Assembly: GCF_003996985.1 (NCBI RefSeq)
Contig: NZ_RJJX01000001.1
Coordinates: 372,001 to 436,000, forward strand
Direction of reading: 5' to 3'
DNA length: 64,000 bases
DNA from: Ancylomarina longa
GTDB taxonomy: Bacteria; Bacteroidota; Bacteroidia; Bacteroidales; Marinifilaceae
This document shows, in pieces, positions 37,285 to 46,714 of this stretch. Within the stretch, counting starts at the first letter, position 1. Each line of letters begins with the position of its first letter. Under the pieces are notes generated by a model. The model had not been told where the DNA came from. It saw only the letters and a program-made list of their open reading frames with translations, and did no database searches. Position numbers and translations under genes: made by a program.

Positions 37285-38559
37285 ATGCGAGCAAGTGTTT
37301 TCCTATTAATTCCGTTACTGCTGTTTATGTTGATGGTCGATTTTTACACCTATCGAGGTATAAAACCGCTTATCGCAAAGATCAGTTATTTGTATCTGCG
37401 AAGGTTCTTAGAATTTATATTCTGGGGAATTTCGATAATCGTATTTCTGGGTTTTGTCGTTTTCATGTTTGGGATTAAGCATGTGCATAAATCGGATGCC
37501 TACATTTATGTTGGCTACCTGGTAGCAGGCTTTTCCTTATTTTATATTCCAAAGTTTGTATTCATACTTTTCGTTCTAATAAAAGATATACAAGGGGCGA
37601 TTGTAACCACCGTAAGGTGGTTGAGAGAGAGAAAGAAAAAAAGTGTACCACAATTAAATGCGAAAAGAAAAATGGAGAGATCCGAATTTTTGTATCAAAT
37701 GGGATTGATGCTGGCAGCAATTCCCTTTGCCTCTATCCTTTATGGGGTAACCAAAGGCAAATTTAATTTCAGGGTGATGAAAGAAAAGATCCATTTCGAT
37801 CATCTGCCCCAATCCTTTCAGGGATTAAAAATAGTTCAGATTTCGGATATGCACCTGGGTAGTTTCAATAAGAACTACGAGAAAATTGCAAAAGCCGTTG
37901 AATTAATCAATCAGCAAGAACCGGATTTGATTCTCTTCACCGGCGATTTGGTAAATAATTTTGCTGAAGAAACCGATGGTTGGGTTTCTGTCCTTTCCGG
38001 GATGAAAGCAAAAATAGGCAAATACTCCATTCTGGGAAATCACGACTATGGTGACTACTCCTATTGGGATAGTCCGCAACTAAAGGAAGCCAACCTGCAA
38101 GCCATTAAAGATTTTCACAGTAAAATGGGTTTTGAATTGATGCTGAATGAAAATAAAACCATAGCAATTGATGGTGAAGAAATTGCATTGATAGGAGTAG
38201 AAAATTGGGGGAAACCGCCATTTCCACAGCATGGCGATTTGAAAAAAGCCTCGGAAGGAATTCAATCTGTTCCTTTTAAAATATTGATGAGTCATGATCC
38301 ATCGCACTGGGATGCTCAGGTGCTGGATACTAACATTGCGCTTACCTTTTCAGGACACACCCACGGCATGCAATTCGGTATTGAACGCGCCGGAATTAAA
38401 TGGAGTCCCATTCAATATAAATACCCTCGCTGGGGAGGATTATACCGCGAATCTGCACAATATTTGTATGTGAACCGAGGTTTTGGATATATTGGATTCC
38501 CAGGAAGAATAGGGATGCCGCCGGAAATTACTGTGGTGGAATTAATTTCCCATGGTTAA
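37285..38559 (+). CDS. membrane-anchored metallophosphoesterase (YkuE-like)
   Basis: 424 residues. The first 110 residues carry about four hydrophobic segments, and a further hydrophobic stretch is near 140-155. The catalytic domain has metal-binding motifs QISDMHLGSFN, LFTGDLVNN, ILGNHDYG, SHDPSHW and SGHTHGMQFG. It probably acts on a periplasmic or lipid phosphoester. The stop codon is in the loop of a short hairpin (CCCATGG/CCATGGG, 38549-38568). Confidence 0.92.
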   Translation: MRASVFLLIPLLLFMLMVDFYTYRGIKPLIAKISYLYLRRFLEFIFWGISIIVFLGFVVFMFGIKHVHKSDAYIYVGYLVAGFSLFYIPKFVFILFVLIKDIQGAIVTTVRWLRERKKKSVPQLNAKRKMERSEFLYQMGLMLAAIPFASILYGVTKGKFNFRVMKEKIHFDHLPQSFQGLKIVQISDMHLGSFNKNYEKIAKAVELINQQEPDLILFTGDLVNNFAEETDGWVSVLSGMKAKIGKYSILGNHDYGDYSYWDSPQLKEANLQAIKDFHSKMGFELMLNENKTIAIDGEEIALIGVENWGKPPFPQHGDLKKASEGIQSVPFKILMSHDPSHWDAQVLDTNIALTFSGHTHGMQFGIERAGIKWSPIQYKYPRWGGLYRESAQYLYVNRGFGYIGFPGRIGMPPEITVVELISHG

Positions 38560-38568
38560 AGCCATGGG
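38549..38568 (+). terminator. weak hairpin at the end of the phosphoesterase gene
   Basis: CCCATGG (38549-38555) and CCATGGG (38562-38568), 6-nt loop. No T-tract follows, so termination here is doubtful. Confidence 0.3.
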
Positions 38569-38718
38569 CAATTCAAAAGCTATGGCAATTATAATCTTAG
38601 CCTTGCAGCTTTCCTGAAAATATCACCAAACCATTACTTTCCTTATGCTATGGTTTATAGTCAACATTGCAGGCACGCAAAAAGGCTTGCTTTTGCGCTT
38701 CAATTTTTGGTCAGCTTA

Positions 38719-39000
38719 GTCTGCAAGCTTACAAAGACAACCAAATCTCGGTGGAGTGTACTTTGTAAGCTTACAAAGCTCATTTTTTTTCTGTAGAATA
38801 TACCTTGCAAGCTTACATGACGTATTTATCTTTGGTAGAGCATACCTTGTAAGATTACAAAGCATATTTTTTTCTGGTAGAACACAACTTACAAGCTTAC
38901 AGAACATATTTTTTTTCTGTAGAATATGCCTTGTAAGCTTACAAAGCATATTTTTTTTCTGAAGCGTATGCCTTGTAAGTTTGCAGAACATACTTTCCCG
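38719..39000. repeat. 42-bp tandem repeat array (minisatellite)
   Basis: Six full copies plus a partial, starting at 38719, 38761, 38803, 38845, 38887, 38929 and 38971, exactly 42 bp apart. The typical unit has a palindrome CTTGTAAGCTTACAAG followed by a T8 run and TGTAGAATAT. The first copy is divergent. Period divisible by three leaves a 105-codon minus-strand frame (38716-39033) open, but I consider that frame non-coding. Confidence 0.9.
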
Positions 39001-39065
39001 AAAATTTAAATGGATTTCATTTCCGCAGCACAAAATCTCTTATGCTAAAAGCTAACAAAACGGCT

Positions 39066-39155
39066 TGCGTGAGGGGTAGTAGCGGCATCCTTTTGCGAAG
39101 GAACGTAGCAAAAGATATAGCGAATAACCCGACCCGCAGGGACACGCCCAAATGG
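39066..39155. repeat. candidate dispersed palindromic intergenic repeat
   Basis: GCGTG (39067-39071) pairs with CACGC (39143-39147), and TTTTGC pairs with GCAAAA inside. The wording (GAGGGGTAGTAGCGGCATCC, then CCCGACCCGCAGGGACACGC) resembles intergenic repeats known in many Bacteroidota genomes. I cannot confirm copies from this window alone. Confidence 0.5.
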
Positions 39156-39169
39156 TTATCCCCAAAATT

Positions 39170-42100
39170 CTAAAATGAGTTTAGTGCGAATGTGAGCAGG
39201 AAGCTGGCAAAAATACCATTGCTTTGACTCTCGTATCCCAATCGCAGCCCAAAGTTTACAGGCGCAGGAAAACGCAATACATGCATATCAGTATTAAACT
39301 CGCCTCCGAAAGAAAAAGAATCGAAAACGGAATTAAATAATTGATCGTCTCCATTGGGGATTTTACTTTGCTCGTAGCCATAATCGAAAAAAGCATCGAA
39401 ATTAATTCGCTTGAAGTAAGCCAAGGCACCCAAATTCCAATCGGGATAAAACAATGGCATGGCATAATCGATGCCCAGCATGTAAATGTTCTCGCCAAAT
39501 AAATCCTGTGTGCCGCGCGGACTCTTAATCATATTGCCATATCGTGAGTTATGACTGGAACGATATTGATAGCCGCCATATAACTTAATGCCATGATGCC
39601 TTTGGAATCCGGGAAAATACAGATGCGATTCGGCAGACCAGGTCTCGCCCAGACTTGCATCTCCGAATGGTGTATGCCGATAGTTGAGTTCGAGGATTTG
39701 TGCCCAGCGATATTGAACATCCCGTGGCGATGACTTAGCAATATTATAGGCAAACAATTGGTATTCCATTATCTCCTGCGTTTGATCGCGATCGGTGATA
39801 TTATATTGCCCCAAAGCCAAATTGGAATTGGTATGAATTGCCAAAGGCTGCGTAAAAGTATCGGCAAACTTCACGTAATTATAGGTTATTTTCGGAATCA
39901 CCTGTGAGGTAAATTGTCCCCTGGATAGTGTGAGAGGAAGGCGAATACTATTTTCCCATTCCCACTGCCGCCATGCCGTATTCACCAAAACAGTATCTAC
40001 CTGAGGAGGTGATATCCGATTTGCCAAAGCCAGATAATTGTTATTGCGATCGCCCACCGTTAGCTTGGAATCGATAATAGGAAACCAGCCCCGATAGGAT
40101 AGGTTGGCGTAAAACTGACCGTGATCAAAACCTTGTTCCTTCTTATAACCTATGGTGGTCATCAGTGTGCTTAACTTATTCTGACTTGCCAGGGAAACAC
40201 CAACATCTGCTTGAGAATCCAATCCGTCGATAAATACAGGTGCCCAAGAATGAATATTAAATAGATGCGTGGTTTTGGAATAGTTCTTTACCTGAAAACG
40301 CTCCAAATTTGTGGTATCTGCCTCCATCTTTTCCCCCAATTGATTGGAAAGTGCTTCGGCCAAAGGAAAAGGCTCAAAATGCTGCTTCCATTCCTGCCAA
40401 TCTGTTTTTTGTAAATCTATCCTTACCGGGATATATCCGTCAGAAGTATAATCGGAATAATACAGTTGATGATTATACCAACAAGCATCGGTAGCCCCAA
40501 ATCGCGAGGAAGTCACCTGCCATACTTTTCCGTTGGAAAGCTGGTAGGCGTATATATTATCGATCCCCGAAAAGGCGGCCGTAAAAAAGATGTTATCCCC
40601 TCCTATTGCTACTTGAGCTATATCGTGTTTTCCGGCTTCGAACAGTGTTTTTCTTTTCCCTGTTGCCAGATCGATAGCAACCAATTGCTTTCCTTGTTTA
40701 TTCAATAAAATCATCACTACTGATTTTCCATCAGGCATCCATTTTGGAGTGATAAAATATTCTTCTCCTTTGGCAGGATATTGCTTCACAATCTGTCCGC
40801 TTTGCTCATTCAAAACAACAAGGGTATTATTTCCTGATTTATCGACCTCTACTGTTAGAATTTGATTGCCATCGGGAGAATATACGGGAGCAAAGCATGA
40901 ATTTGCAATCTTATAGGTTCTCCGCTTGTGCGTTTGAGTATTGTAAGTCACCAGAATACTTTTATCCGATTTCTCCCAGCGAATATTGTCCTTTTGCTCT
41001 GTCCACAATAGTTTTCCTTGCTGATAATCAAATCCCGGATAATAGATAAAACCAGGCGTGAATAATTTAGTGGCAACGCCAGCTTTATTCAAGCTCTCGA
41101 AATATCCCTCATCGGCCAATCCGCTTTTGTAAACAATTATTGCTCCGTTCTCTTTTACATGCGGATAGCGTTTATTGGTATAGATCTGTTCGCGATTGCT
41201 AAGGGGAACAAATTGCGATTTGATGGTTTTTGCATCCTGTGCCTTCCATTCCCATTCCAGCTCCTTCATTACATCGGCATACAAAAGCAATTTCCCATCG
41301 GCGTGTTTATTTTTTTCCTGTACGGCTTTCCAATCTATTTCTTCTACGTTTACTCCTTGTGCCACAAGCTTTTTTTGTTGTGCTTGCAAACGCTGAAAAA
41401 CAGCATCGCGATTTGCTTGCATTCCTTTTTTAATTCCACTTGCAAAGCTTGTAAAACCAAACGGTCTGCGTGCAACCCGATTCAATGTATTCCTCCAAAG
41501 CTGATCGCCATAATTTGTGCGTGCCTTCCCTACCAAATAGTAACCTAGTTTATACCTATCGGTAATAAAATCGGCATAGGAGCCATTCACCGCCTTATCG
41601 TAGGAATACATTCCTTTCTCTAACAATTGTGCGCGCAATTCCTGTTCAAAGGCAGGAAATCTTCCTCTTCCCGATTCGCTTAAGGCTGTCTCTGTACAAA
41701 CCGCATCTCCTTCCAAAAACCAAGGTGGCAAATACATGCCAACGACTACCACGGTAACTTGTTGTCCGAAAATAAAATTCAGTGCTTTAGTGAATCCTTG
41801 TTCTATCTTATCCAGCTGAATTACATGCCGGTATTCGTGTGTTGCCACATGATCGATCCAAAGCTGGGCATCGTTATCTTGCGGGGAGGTAGTGAAAACT
41901 TCCATTCGTTTCGGTGCCCATGCTACCATACCATTGGTTGTTGCATTGTAGGTATGCAAAATCACTGAAAACTTTTTAGGCTGATGTTGCAGATCCTTTC
42001 CTCCCTTTGCTAACAAATCTTGAAATACAGCAGCCATATAGCGTGCTTTTTGCTCGTAAGCAGCAGGAAATACGATTTGAAAATCTTTGGTATTGATCTG

Positions 42101-42214
42101 TTGCCAGGATATGGAAGCCGGATCTTGTCCAGTATTAAAATACTGAGCATAGGCTACAGATTCTGAAATTATTAGCAGTAAGCATAAGCTAAGAAATCGG
42201 AATACAATTTTCAT
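39170..42214 (-). CDS. secreted HExxH peptidase-like / TolB propeller / beta-barrel protein
   Basis: 1014 residues. The signal peptide ends SVAYAQ. A gluzincin-like part has HEYRH at 126-130 and the probable third ligand E169 in WFLEGDAV. From about 330 to 640, TolB/WD40-like blades (FAPVYSPDGNQILTVE, ITPKWMPDGKSVVMIL) form a propeller. The last part, about 700-1014, resembles a beta-barrel (ending FLLTFALNSF). It is a surface or outer-membrane protein of a known Bacteroidota three-domain type. Peptidase activity is not shown. Confidence 0.8.
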   Translation of the reverse strand: MKIVFRFLSLCLLLIISESVAYAQYFNTGQDPASISWQQINTKDFQIVFPAAYEQKARYMAAVFQDLLAKGGKDLQHQPKKFSVILHTYNATTNGMVAWAPKRMEVFTTSPQDNDAQLWIDHVATHEYRHVIQLDKIEQGFTKALNFIFGQQVTVVVVGMYLPPWFLEGDAVCTETALSESGRGRFPAFEQELRAQLLEKGMYSYDKAVNGSYADFITDRYKLGYYLVGKARTNYGDQLWRNTLNRVARRPFGFTSFASGIKKGMQANRDAVFQRLQAQQKKLVAQGVNVEEIDWKAVQEKNKHADGKLLLYADVMKELEWEWKAQDAKTIKSQFVPLSNREQIYTNKRYPHVKENGAIIVYKSGLADEGYFESLNKAGVATKLFTPGFIYYPGFDYQQGKLLWTEQKDNIRWEKSDKSILVTYNTQTHKRRTYKIANSCFAPVYSPDGNQILTVEVDKSGNNTLVVLNEQSGQIVKQYPAKGEEYFITPKWMPDGKSVVMILLNKQGKQLVAIDLATGKRKTLFEAGKHDIAQVAIGGDNIFFTAAFSGIDNIYAYQLSNGKVWQVTSSRFGATDACWYNHQLYYSDYTSDGYIPVRIDLQKTDWQEWKQHFEPFPLAEALSNQLGEKMEADTTNLERFQVKNYSKTTHLFNIHSWAPVFIDGLDSQADVGVSLASQNKLSTLMTTIGYKKEQGFDHGQFYANLSYRGWFPIIDSKLTVGDRNNNYLALANRISPPQVDTVLVNTAWRQWEWENSIRLPLTLSRGQFTSQVIPKITYNYVKFADTFTQPLAIHTNSNLALGQYNITDRDQTQEIMEYQLFAYNIAKSSPRDVQYRWAQILELNYRHTPFGDASLGETWSAESHLYFPGFQRHHGIKLYGGYQYRSSHNSRYGNMIKSPRGTQDLFGENIYMLGIDYAMPLFYPDWNLGALAYFKRINFDAFFDYGYEQSKIPNGDDQLFNSVFDSFSFGGEFNTDMHVLRFPAPVNFGLRLGYESQSNGIFASFLLTFALNSF

Positions 42215-42513
42215 CTGTTATATTTTGTTTTTAAAAGCCTGATGGAAACCAACAATAAATATTCTCTTGTGCGTTTAAATAAATTACACCTGATGCTTTC
42301 CCAATAAGTGCCTTCTTTGAATTAGTTTACCAAAGTACTAAAATCAAGCCAAAAATAAATAGGTAAGCACTAGCCAGGCCTCCATTTACCCATTCTCACA
42401 AAAAGAGAAAGTTATTACATCAAACTCCCGTAATTTGGTTTGCAAAATTCAATTTCAATGCAGACCTTTGCCTCCCTTAATACATAAATCATAGTTTCTG
42501 AAAGGAAAAATAT

Positions 42514-43293
42514 ATGGGAAAAATTATCATCAAAACCGCTGAGCAAATTGAAGGCATACGTAAAAGTTCTCAATTAGCCGGTAACACTCTAAAATATATT
42601 AGCGATTACGTGAAAGAAGGTGTTTCTACACTTTACCTGGATCAGTTAATCGAAGCATATATCCGTGATAACGGAGCCATTCCAGCTCCTCTAAACTATT
42701 ATGGATTTCCAAAATCATGTTGTATTTCGGTAAACGATGTAATCTGCCACGGTATCCCTGATGAAAAGACAATTCTTAAGAAGGGAGATATATTAAATAT
42801 AGATGTTACTACTATTTTAGATGGTTACTTTGGTGATACCAGTTCCATGTTTACTGTTGGTGAGATTAGTAAACAAGCTGAAAAGCTTATCGAGGATACC
42901 GAACATGCCTTGTATTTAGGAATTGAGCAAGTGAAACCAGGTAATTACTTTGGGAATATTGGTTTTACCATTGGTCGTTATGCCAAAGCAAAAAAATATG
43001 GCGTAGTGTATGAATTCTGCGGTCATGGTGTTGGTATTGAATTTCATGAAGAACCACAGGTAGAACATATCTGTCCTCGTAATTCGGGTCCGAAAATGAA
43101 AGCTGGAATGATTTTCACTATTGAGCCAATGATTAATATGGGAAAAGCAAGAGCTGTTGTGAATGAAGAAGATGGCTGGACTGCCCGAACAATAGACGGA
43201 AAACTATCGGCACAATTCGAACATACCATATTGGTTACTAATGATGGATATGAAATTCTGACCGATGTTGGAGAATATGAGATTCATAAGTAA
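42514..43293 (+). CDS. map: methionine aminopeptidase, type I
   Basis: 259 residues; removes the initiator Met. The five metal ligands sit in IDVTTILDGYFGDTS (two Asp), CGHGVG, TIEPM and QFEHT. Basic type I domain with no N-terminal zinc extension. It stands alone and has its own terminator. In many bacteria it lies with ribosomal genes; not so here, so it may be a second copy. Confidence 0.95.
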   Translation: MGKIIIKTAEQIEGIRKSSQLAGNTLKYISDYVKEGVSTLYLDQLIEAYIRDNGAIPAPLNYYGFPKSCCISVNDVICHGIPDEKTILKKGDILNIDVTTILDGYFGDTSSMFTVGEISKQAEKLIEDTEHALYLGIEQVKPGNYFGNIGFTIGRYAKAKKYGVVYEFCGHGVGIEFHEEPQVEHICPRNSGPKMKAGMIFTIEPMINMGKARAVVNEEDGWTARTIDGKLSAQFEHTILVTNDGYEILTDVGEYEIHK

Positions 43294-43314
43294 CAAAAAC
43301 AGACAACAATGATA

Positions 43315-43351
43315 AAATAACCGCTTCGATATGTAGCGGTTATTTTTTTAC
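43315..43351 (+). terminator. terminator of map
   Basis: AAATAACCGCT (43315-43325) pairs with AGCGGTTATTT (43335-43345), 9-nt loop, followed by T-run. Confidence 0.9.
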
Positions 43352-43404
43352 TTTTAGGCTAGTATATTTTATTGTAAATTCCGCTCGTAATCTAAACCTG
43401 TGAT

Positions 43405-44103
43405 ATGAAAAATGTGGCTGTTCTCCTTGCCGGAGGTAGTGGAAAACGTATGGGAGGCAATCTTCCCAAGCAATTTCTGTTGATTGGTGAGAAACCAATT
43501 ATTCAACATAGCATGGAAGCCTTTGAGCTTCATTCCCAAATCGAGGAGATTTGTGTTGTAATACCTACCGATTATATTGCTGAAATAGATGCTATTGTTC
43601 GTAAGTATTCCTTCAAAAAGATAAAACATATACTGGCTGGAGGAAAAGAGCGAAGCGATTCCAGTTTAGCTGCCATTCATGCCTATGCAAATGATACCGA
43701 TGTAAATTTGATTTTTCACGATGCGGTTCGTCCCTTTATTTCTGAGAAAATCATATCTGATGTTATAGCAGAAGTTCAGCAAGGGAAATCGGTTGCTGTG
43801 GCAATTCCCACCACCGATACCATACTGAAAGTTACGGCGGAGAATTGCATAGAGTCAGTACCCGTGCGAAGTTCATTAAGAAGAGCCCAAACACCTCAAG
43901 CATTCCCTTATTCTGTTATTAAAAAGGCTTACGACCTGGCTTTAAAGGATATTCATTTTGAAGCAACAGACGACTGTGGTGTTGTATTGAAATATCTTCC
44001 TAAAGAAAAGATATATATCGTTGAAGGTGATGAATCGAATATTAAAATTACGTTTGAGGGAGATCTGATTCGGGGAGAGCAGATTAATAAAAATTCTAAA
44101 TAA
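43405..44103 (+). CDS. IspD/TarI-family CTP-dependent sugar-phosphate cytidylyltransferase
   Basis: 232 residues. The nucleotide loop LAGGSGKRMG and NLPKQFLLIGEKPIIQHSMEAF, then RAQTPQAF, DDCGVV and GDESNIKITFEGDL are found. Both IspD (isoprenoid synthesis) and TarI/Bcs1 (CDP-ribitol synthesis) fit. I cannot decide from sequence. Context favours a polyol-phosphate role: a TagD-like cytidylyltransferase and an SDR follow and a TagF-like transferase is nearby. If it is the only IspD in the genome, it is the MEP enzyme. Confidence 0.85.
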   Translation: MKNVAVLLAGGSGKRMGGNLPKQFLLIGEKPIIQHSMEAFELHSQIEEICVVIPTDYIAEIDAIVRKYSFKKIKHILAGGKERSDSSLAAIHAYANDTDVNLIFHDAVRPFISEKIISDVIAEVQQGKSVAVAIPTTDTILKVTAENCIESVPVRSSLRRAQTPQAFPYSVIKKAYDLALKDIHFEATDDCGVVLKYLPKEKIYIVEGDESNIKITFEGDLIRGEQINKNSK

Positions 44104-44294
44104 ACCTTCCCCTTCTATTGCTCCATTTTTATGATGAAAGTGAAGCAATCAATTATTTGACATATTTATATCCAATGAGTGTTAAGGTAATTATCCGCAA
44201 TTTTTAAACTATTTTTAGCAAAAATTAAACAACAAACCTTCATCGCTCTGCAACAATTTTAACTATCGCATTGTGATGCCTAAAATTGAATAAC

Positions 44295-44768
44295 ATGCGT
44301 AAAGAAAGAATTATTGTTTACACATCAGGCACATTCGATATGTTTCATAGTAATCATCTTAAAATGATTAACTATGCGAAAGCTCTGGGAGATTTGCTAA
44401 TTGTTGGTGTTAGTACCGATGAATTAGTAAACACTTATAAAGCTCCTCCTATTGTTCCATTTGAAGAAAGACTTGCTATCATTGAAGGAATGAAAGCACC
44501 TGATTTAGTAATTCCACAGAGATCACTGGAACATACCGAAATTGTAAAAAAACTTCATATCGATATATTTGTTGTTGGAGATGACTGGACTGGAAAATAC
44601 GATTACCTGGAAGAAATTGGAGTCAAAGTTTTTTATTTCCCTTATGGAGCAGGAACAAGTAGCACCGTATTAAAACAGAAAATCTACGAAAGCTATTCCA
44701 AAATTAAAAAGAGAATTGACACGCATGAAAATCCGGATATCGTAAAAACTCCAATTCTTACTAAATGA
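44295..44768 (+). CDS. TagD-like glycerol-3-phosphate/polyol cytidylyltransferase
   Basis: 157 residues from the ATG at 44295 (the longer frame starts with TTG at 44286). The nucleotidyltransferase motifs are TSGTFDMFHSNHLKM and, near the C-terminus, GTSSTVLKQKI, the ISSTxIK equivalent. HxGH is changed to HSNH. The likely product is a CDP-activated polyol. The ATGA overlap with the following SDR gene suggests translational coupling. Confidence 0.83.
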   Translation: MRKERIIVYTSGTFDMFHSNHLKMINYAKALGDLLIVGVSTDELVNTYKAPPIVPFEERLAIIEGMKAPDLVIPQRSLEHTEIVKKLHIDIFVVGDDWTGKYDYLEEIGVKVFYFPYGAGTSSTVLKQKIYESYSKIKKRIDTHENPDIVKTPILTK

Positions 44769-45490
44769 AATATGCATTCGTAACAGGTTCCACTAAAGGA
44801 ATTGGCAAAGCAATAGGAATTAAACTTTTACAAGAAGATTACTTTGTCATTTTTAATTATGCCAATTCAGATGATGATGCTATTCTATTAGAATCAGAAC
44901 TAGACAAAGAATTTTCCGGTCAATATAAAATTCTCAAACATGATCTTAGTGATATCAACCTTGTAAATGAAGTTTCAGAAAAGATTCTCGAAATAGCTCC
45001 AAAACTAGATTTATTAGTATTCAACACTGGATTAACAGATCGGAATACGTTTGGAGAAATTGAAGAAGCAGATTGGATAAACGTTTTCAATGCAAATTTG
45101 AATGTACCTTTTTTCCTCATGCAATCTCTAAGCAAGCATTTAAATCCTAAATCGAATATTATTTTCATAGGATCTATGTTAGGAAATATTCCTCATTCTG
45201 TTTCTATCTCCTATGGCGTTACCAAAAGTGCCATTCATACTCTTGTTCAGAATATGGTGAAATTTTTATCGAAAGATGAAATTAGAATCAATGCCATTGC
45301 TCCTGGTTTTGTAGATACGGATTGGCAAAAAGAAAAGCCAGATTGGTTAAGAGAAAAAATAAAAGCAAAAATTGCCTTACAAAGATTTGCTCAGCCAGAG
45401 GAAGTGGCTCAGCTATGTTATCAAATAATACAGAATGAATATCTGACAGGTCAAATTATTCAGCTTGATGGAGGCTATAATTACGAATAG
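44765..45490 (+). CDS. SDR-family oxidoreductase
   Basis: 241 residues. TGSTKGIGKAIG is the NAD(P)-binding loop, YxxxK is YGVTK, and the C-terminus ends QIIQLDGGYNYE. FabG-like in overall pattern, but its coupling to a cytidylyltransferase suggests a sugar- or polyol-phosphate reductase (as in the IspD-SDR fusion Bcs1). The start overlaps the TagD-like stop by four bases. It ends in a terminator. Confidence 0.85.
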   Translation: MKYAFVTGSTKGIGKAIGIKLLQEDYFVIFNYANSDDDAILLESELDKEFSGQYKILKHDLSDINLVNEVSEKILEIAPKLDLLVFNTGLTDRNTFGEIEEADWINVFNANLNVPFFLMQSLSKHLNPKSNIIFIGSMLGNIPHSVSISYGVTKSAIHTLVQNMVKFLSKDEIRINAIAPGFVDTDWQKEKPDWLREKIKAKIALQRFAQPEEVAQLCYQIIQNEYLTGQIIQLDGGYNYE

Positions 45491-45491
45491 A

Positions 45492-45520
45492 AAAAGAGCC
45501 GTATGGGCTCTTTTCTCTTT
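45492..45520 (+). terminator. terminator after the SDR gene
   Basis: AAAAGAGCC (45492-45500) pairs with GGCTCTTTT (45506-45514), 5-nt loop, then CTCTTTT. Confidence 0.8.
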
Positions 45521-45559
45521 TAAATAAAATATCTAATTCAGTTATTTATTCCTACGATA

Positions 45560-46714
45560 TTAGTCTTCCCTTTCTGAATTTTTGCTCTCTTTGATATTAT
45601 TATCTTTTTCCTTGGTGGAATATTCCATTTGATGTTTTTCTAAAATATTTACCATCCGGAAAGACACTTTTCCATCCACAGGTCCAATGATTTCTTTTGC
45701 ATATTCTTTTCTTTTTGCCCTTTTCTGTTCAGGATTTTTCAATTCTGATTCAACAGCAGCCTTTAAATCCTTATAATTCCATACATTTTCGCCAATATCC
45801 CTAAACTGATTCATATTCGACTCCATACGTTTATTAAACTTATATTTTCCGAACAAACGATAAGATAATCTCAAATGAATAAATCGGTTGCAAATAACTG
45901 GCTTATCTAATGCAGCAAATTCAAACACAACAGATGATTCATCTGATATAAGTAAATCTGCAATTGCAAAAAACGGAGCGATATTATAATCCTCGAAACC
46001 GGCAAAATAGACATTGTCAAAAGCCTGCCACTTTTTAAATGTTTTTCTTTGCTTTTTATACTTCTTCCTTAGATAACTAAAATAATGTGGCTTTATAATA
46101 ATATTGTAATCTTTGAAATACCTTGGAAACTCTTTAGACATTTTCTCTATAGAACTAGGATAAAAAGTAGGAGCATATAACAACGTAGGTTTATCTGGGT
46201 TCAATCCCATTTTTAAGAGTAAGTCTTCCTTATCATTTTTAGTATACTCAAATACATCATCAAGCTTCGAAAAACCAACATTCTCCCATATTACTTTTGC
46301 ATCAGGATAAAGTTCATTTAATTTCCTTAAGCGAAAATCACCTTCTACAAATCTGATATTATATTGATTCTTCTCCTCCGTAAATGCACTAACTTTTGTA
46401 CCAATTCCATGTATGATTAATACATTTTGGCGATAGGGAATGTTAGTTTCAGGGTATCGGTCTCCTCCGCAGATCAAATATTCAATACTTGTATCTGATA
46501 ATCCATCCTCTCCAATTTGATATGGTAGTCCTTCCTTTTCACAGACTTTGCAGATAGCATCATTCTGATCAAAAATATCGCGTTTACTACTTTCCTTAAC
46601 AACAAAAAGAAAAGATAAGCCTCTTTTTTTCAATTCTTTTGCAACAGGTAAATATTGAGGAATATAGTAAAGATGCTCTGTATAAAAAACGGCAAAATAG
46701 TCTGTCGTATTCAT
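45560..46714 (-). CDS. TagF-like CDP-polyol phosphotransferase
   Basis: 384 residues. The characteristic late block is LLISDESSVVFEFAALDKPVIC, preceded by IIIKPHYFSYLRK and PTLLYAPTFYPSS, as in CDP-glycerol/ribitol glycerophosphotransferases of teichoic acid synthesis (GT-B fold). No membrane segment. It probably adds a polyol phosphate to a glycan made by nearby genes. It is convergent with the SDR gene. The C-terminus is strongly charged. Confidence 0.78.
   Translation of the reverse strand: MNTTDYFAVFYTEHLYYIPQYLPVAKELKKRGLSFLFVVKESSKRDIFDQNDAICKVCEKEGLPYQIGEDGLSDTSIEYLICGGDRYPETNIPYRQNVLIIHGIGTKVSAFTEEKNQYNIRFVEGDFRLRKLNELYPDAKVIWENVGFSKLDDVFEYTKNDKEDLLLKMGLNPDKPTLLYAPTFYPSSIEKMSKEFPRYFKDYNIIIKPHYFSYLRKKYKKQRKTFKKWQAFDNVYFAGFEDYNIAPFFAIADLLISDESSVVFEFAALDKPVICNRFIHLRLSYRLFGKYKFNKRMESNMNQFRDIGENVWNYKDLKAAVESELKNPEQKRAKRKEYAKEIIGPVDGKVSFRMVNILEKHQMEYSTKEKDNNIKESKNSERED

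Noticed and set aside
38716-39033. 105-codon minus-strand frame with 14-residue repeats
   Set aside because: It is open because the 42-bp period is a multiple of three; no start signal or family match.
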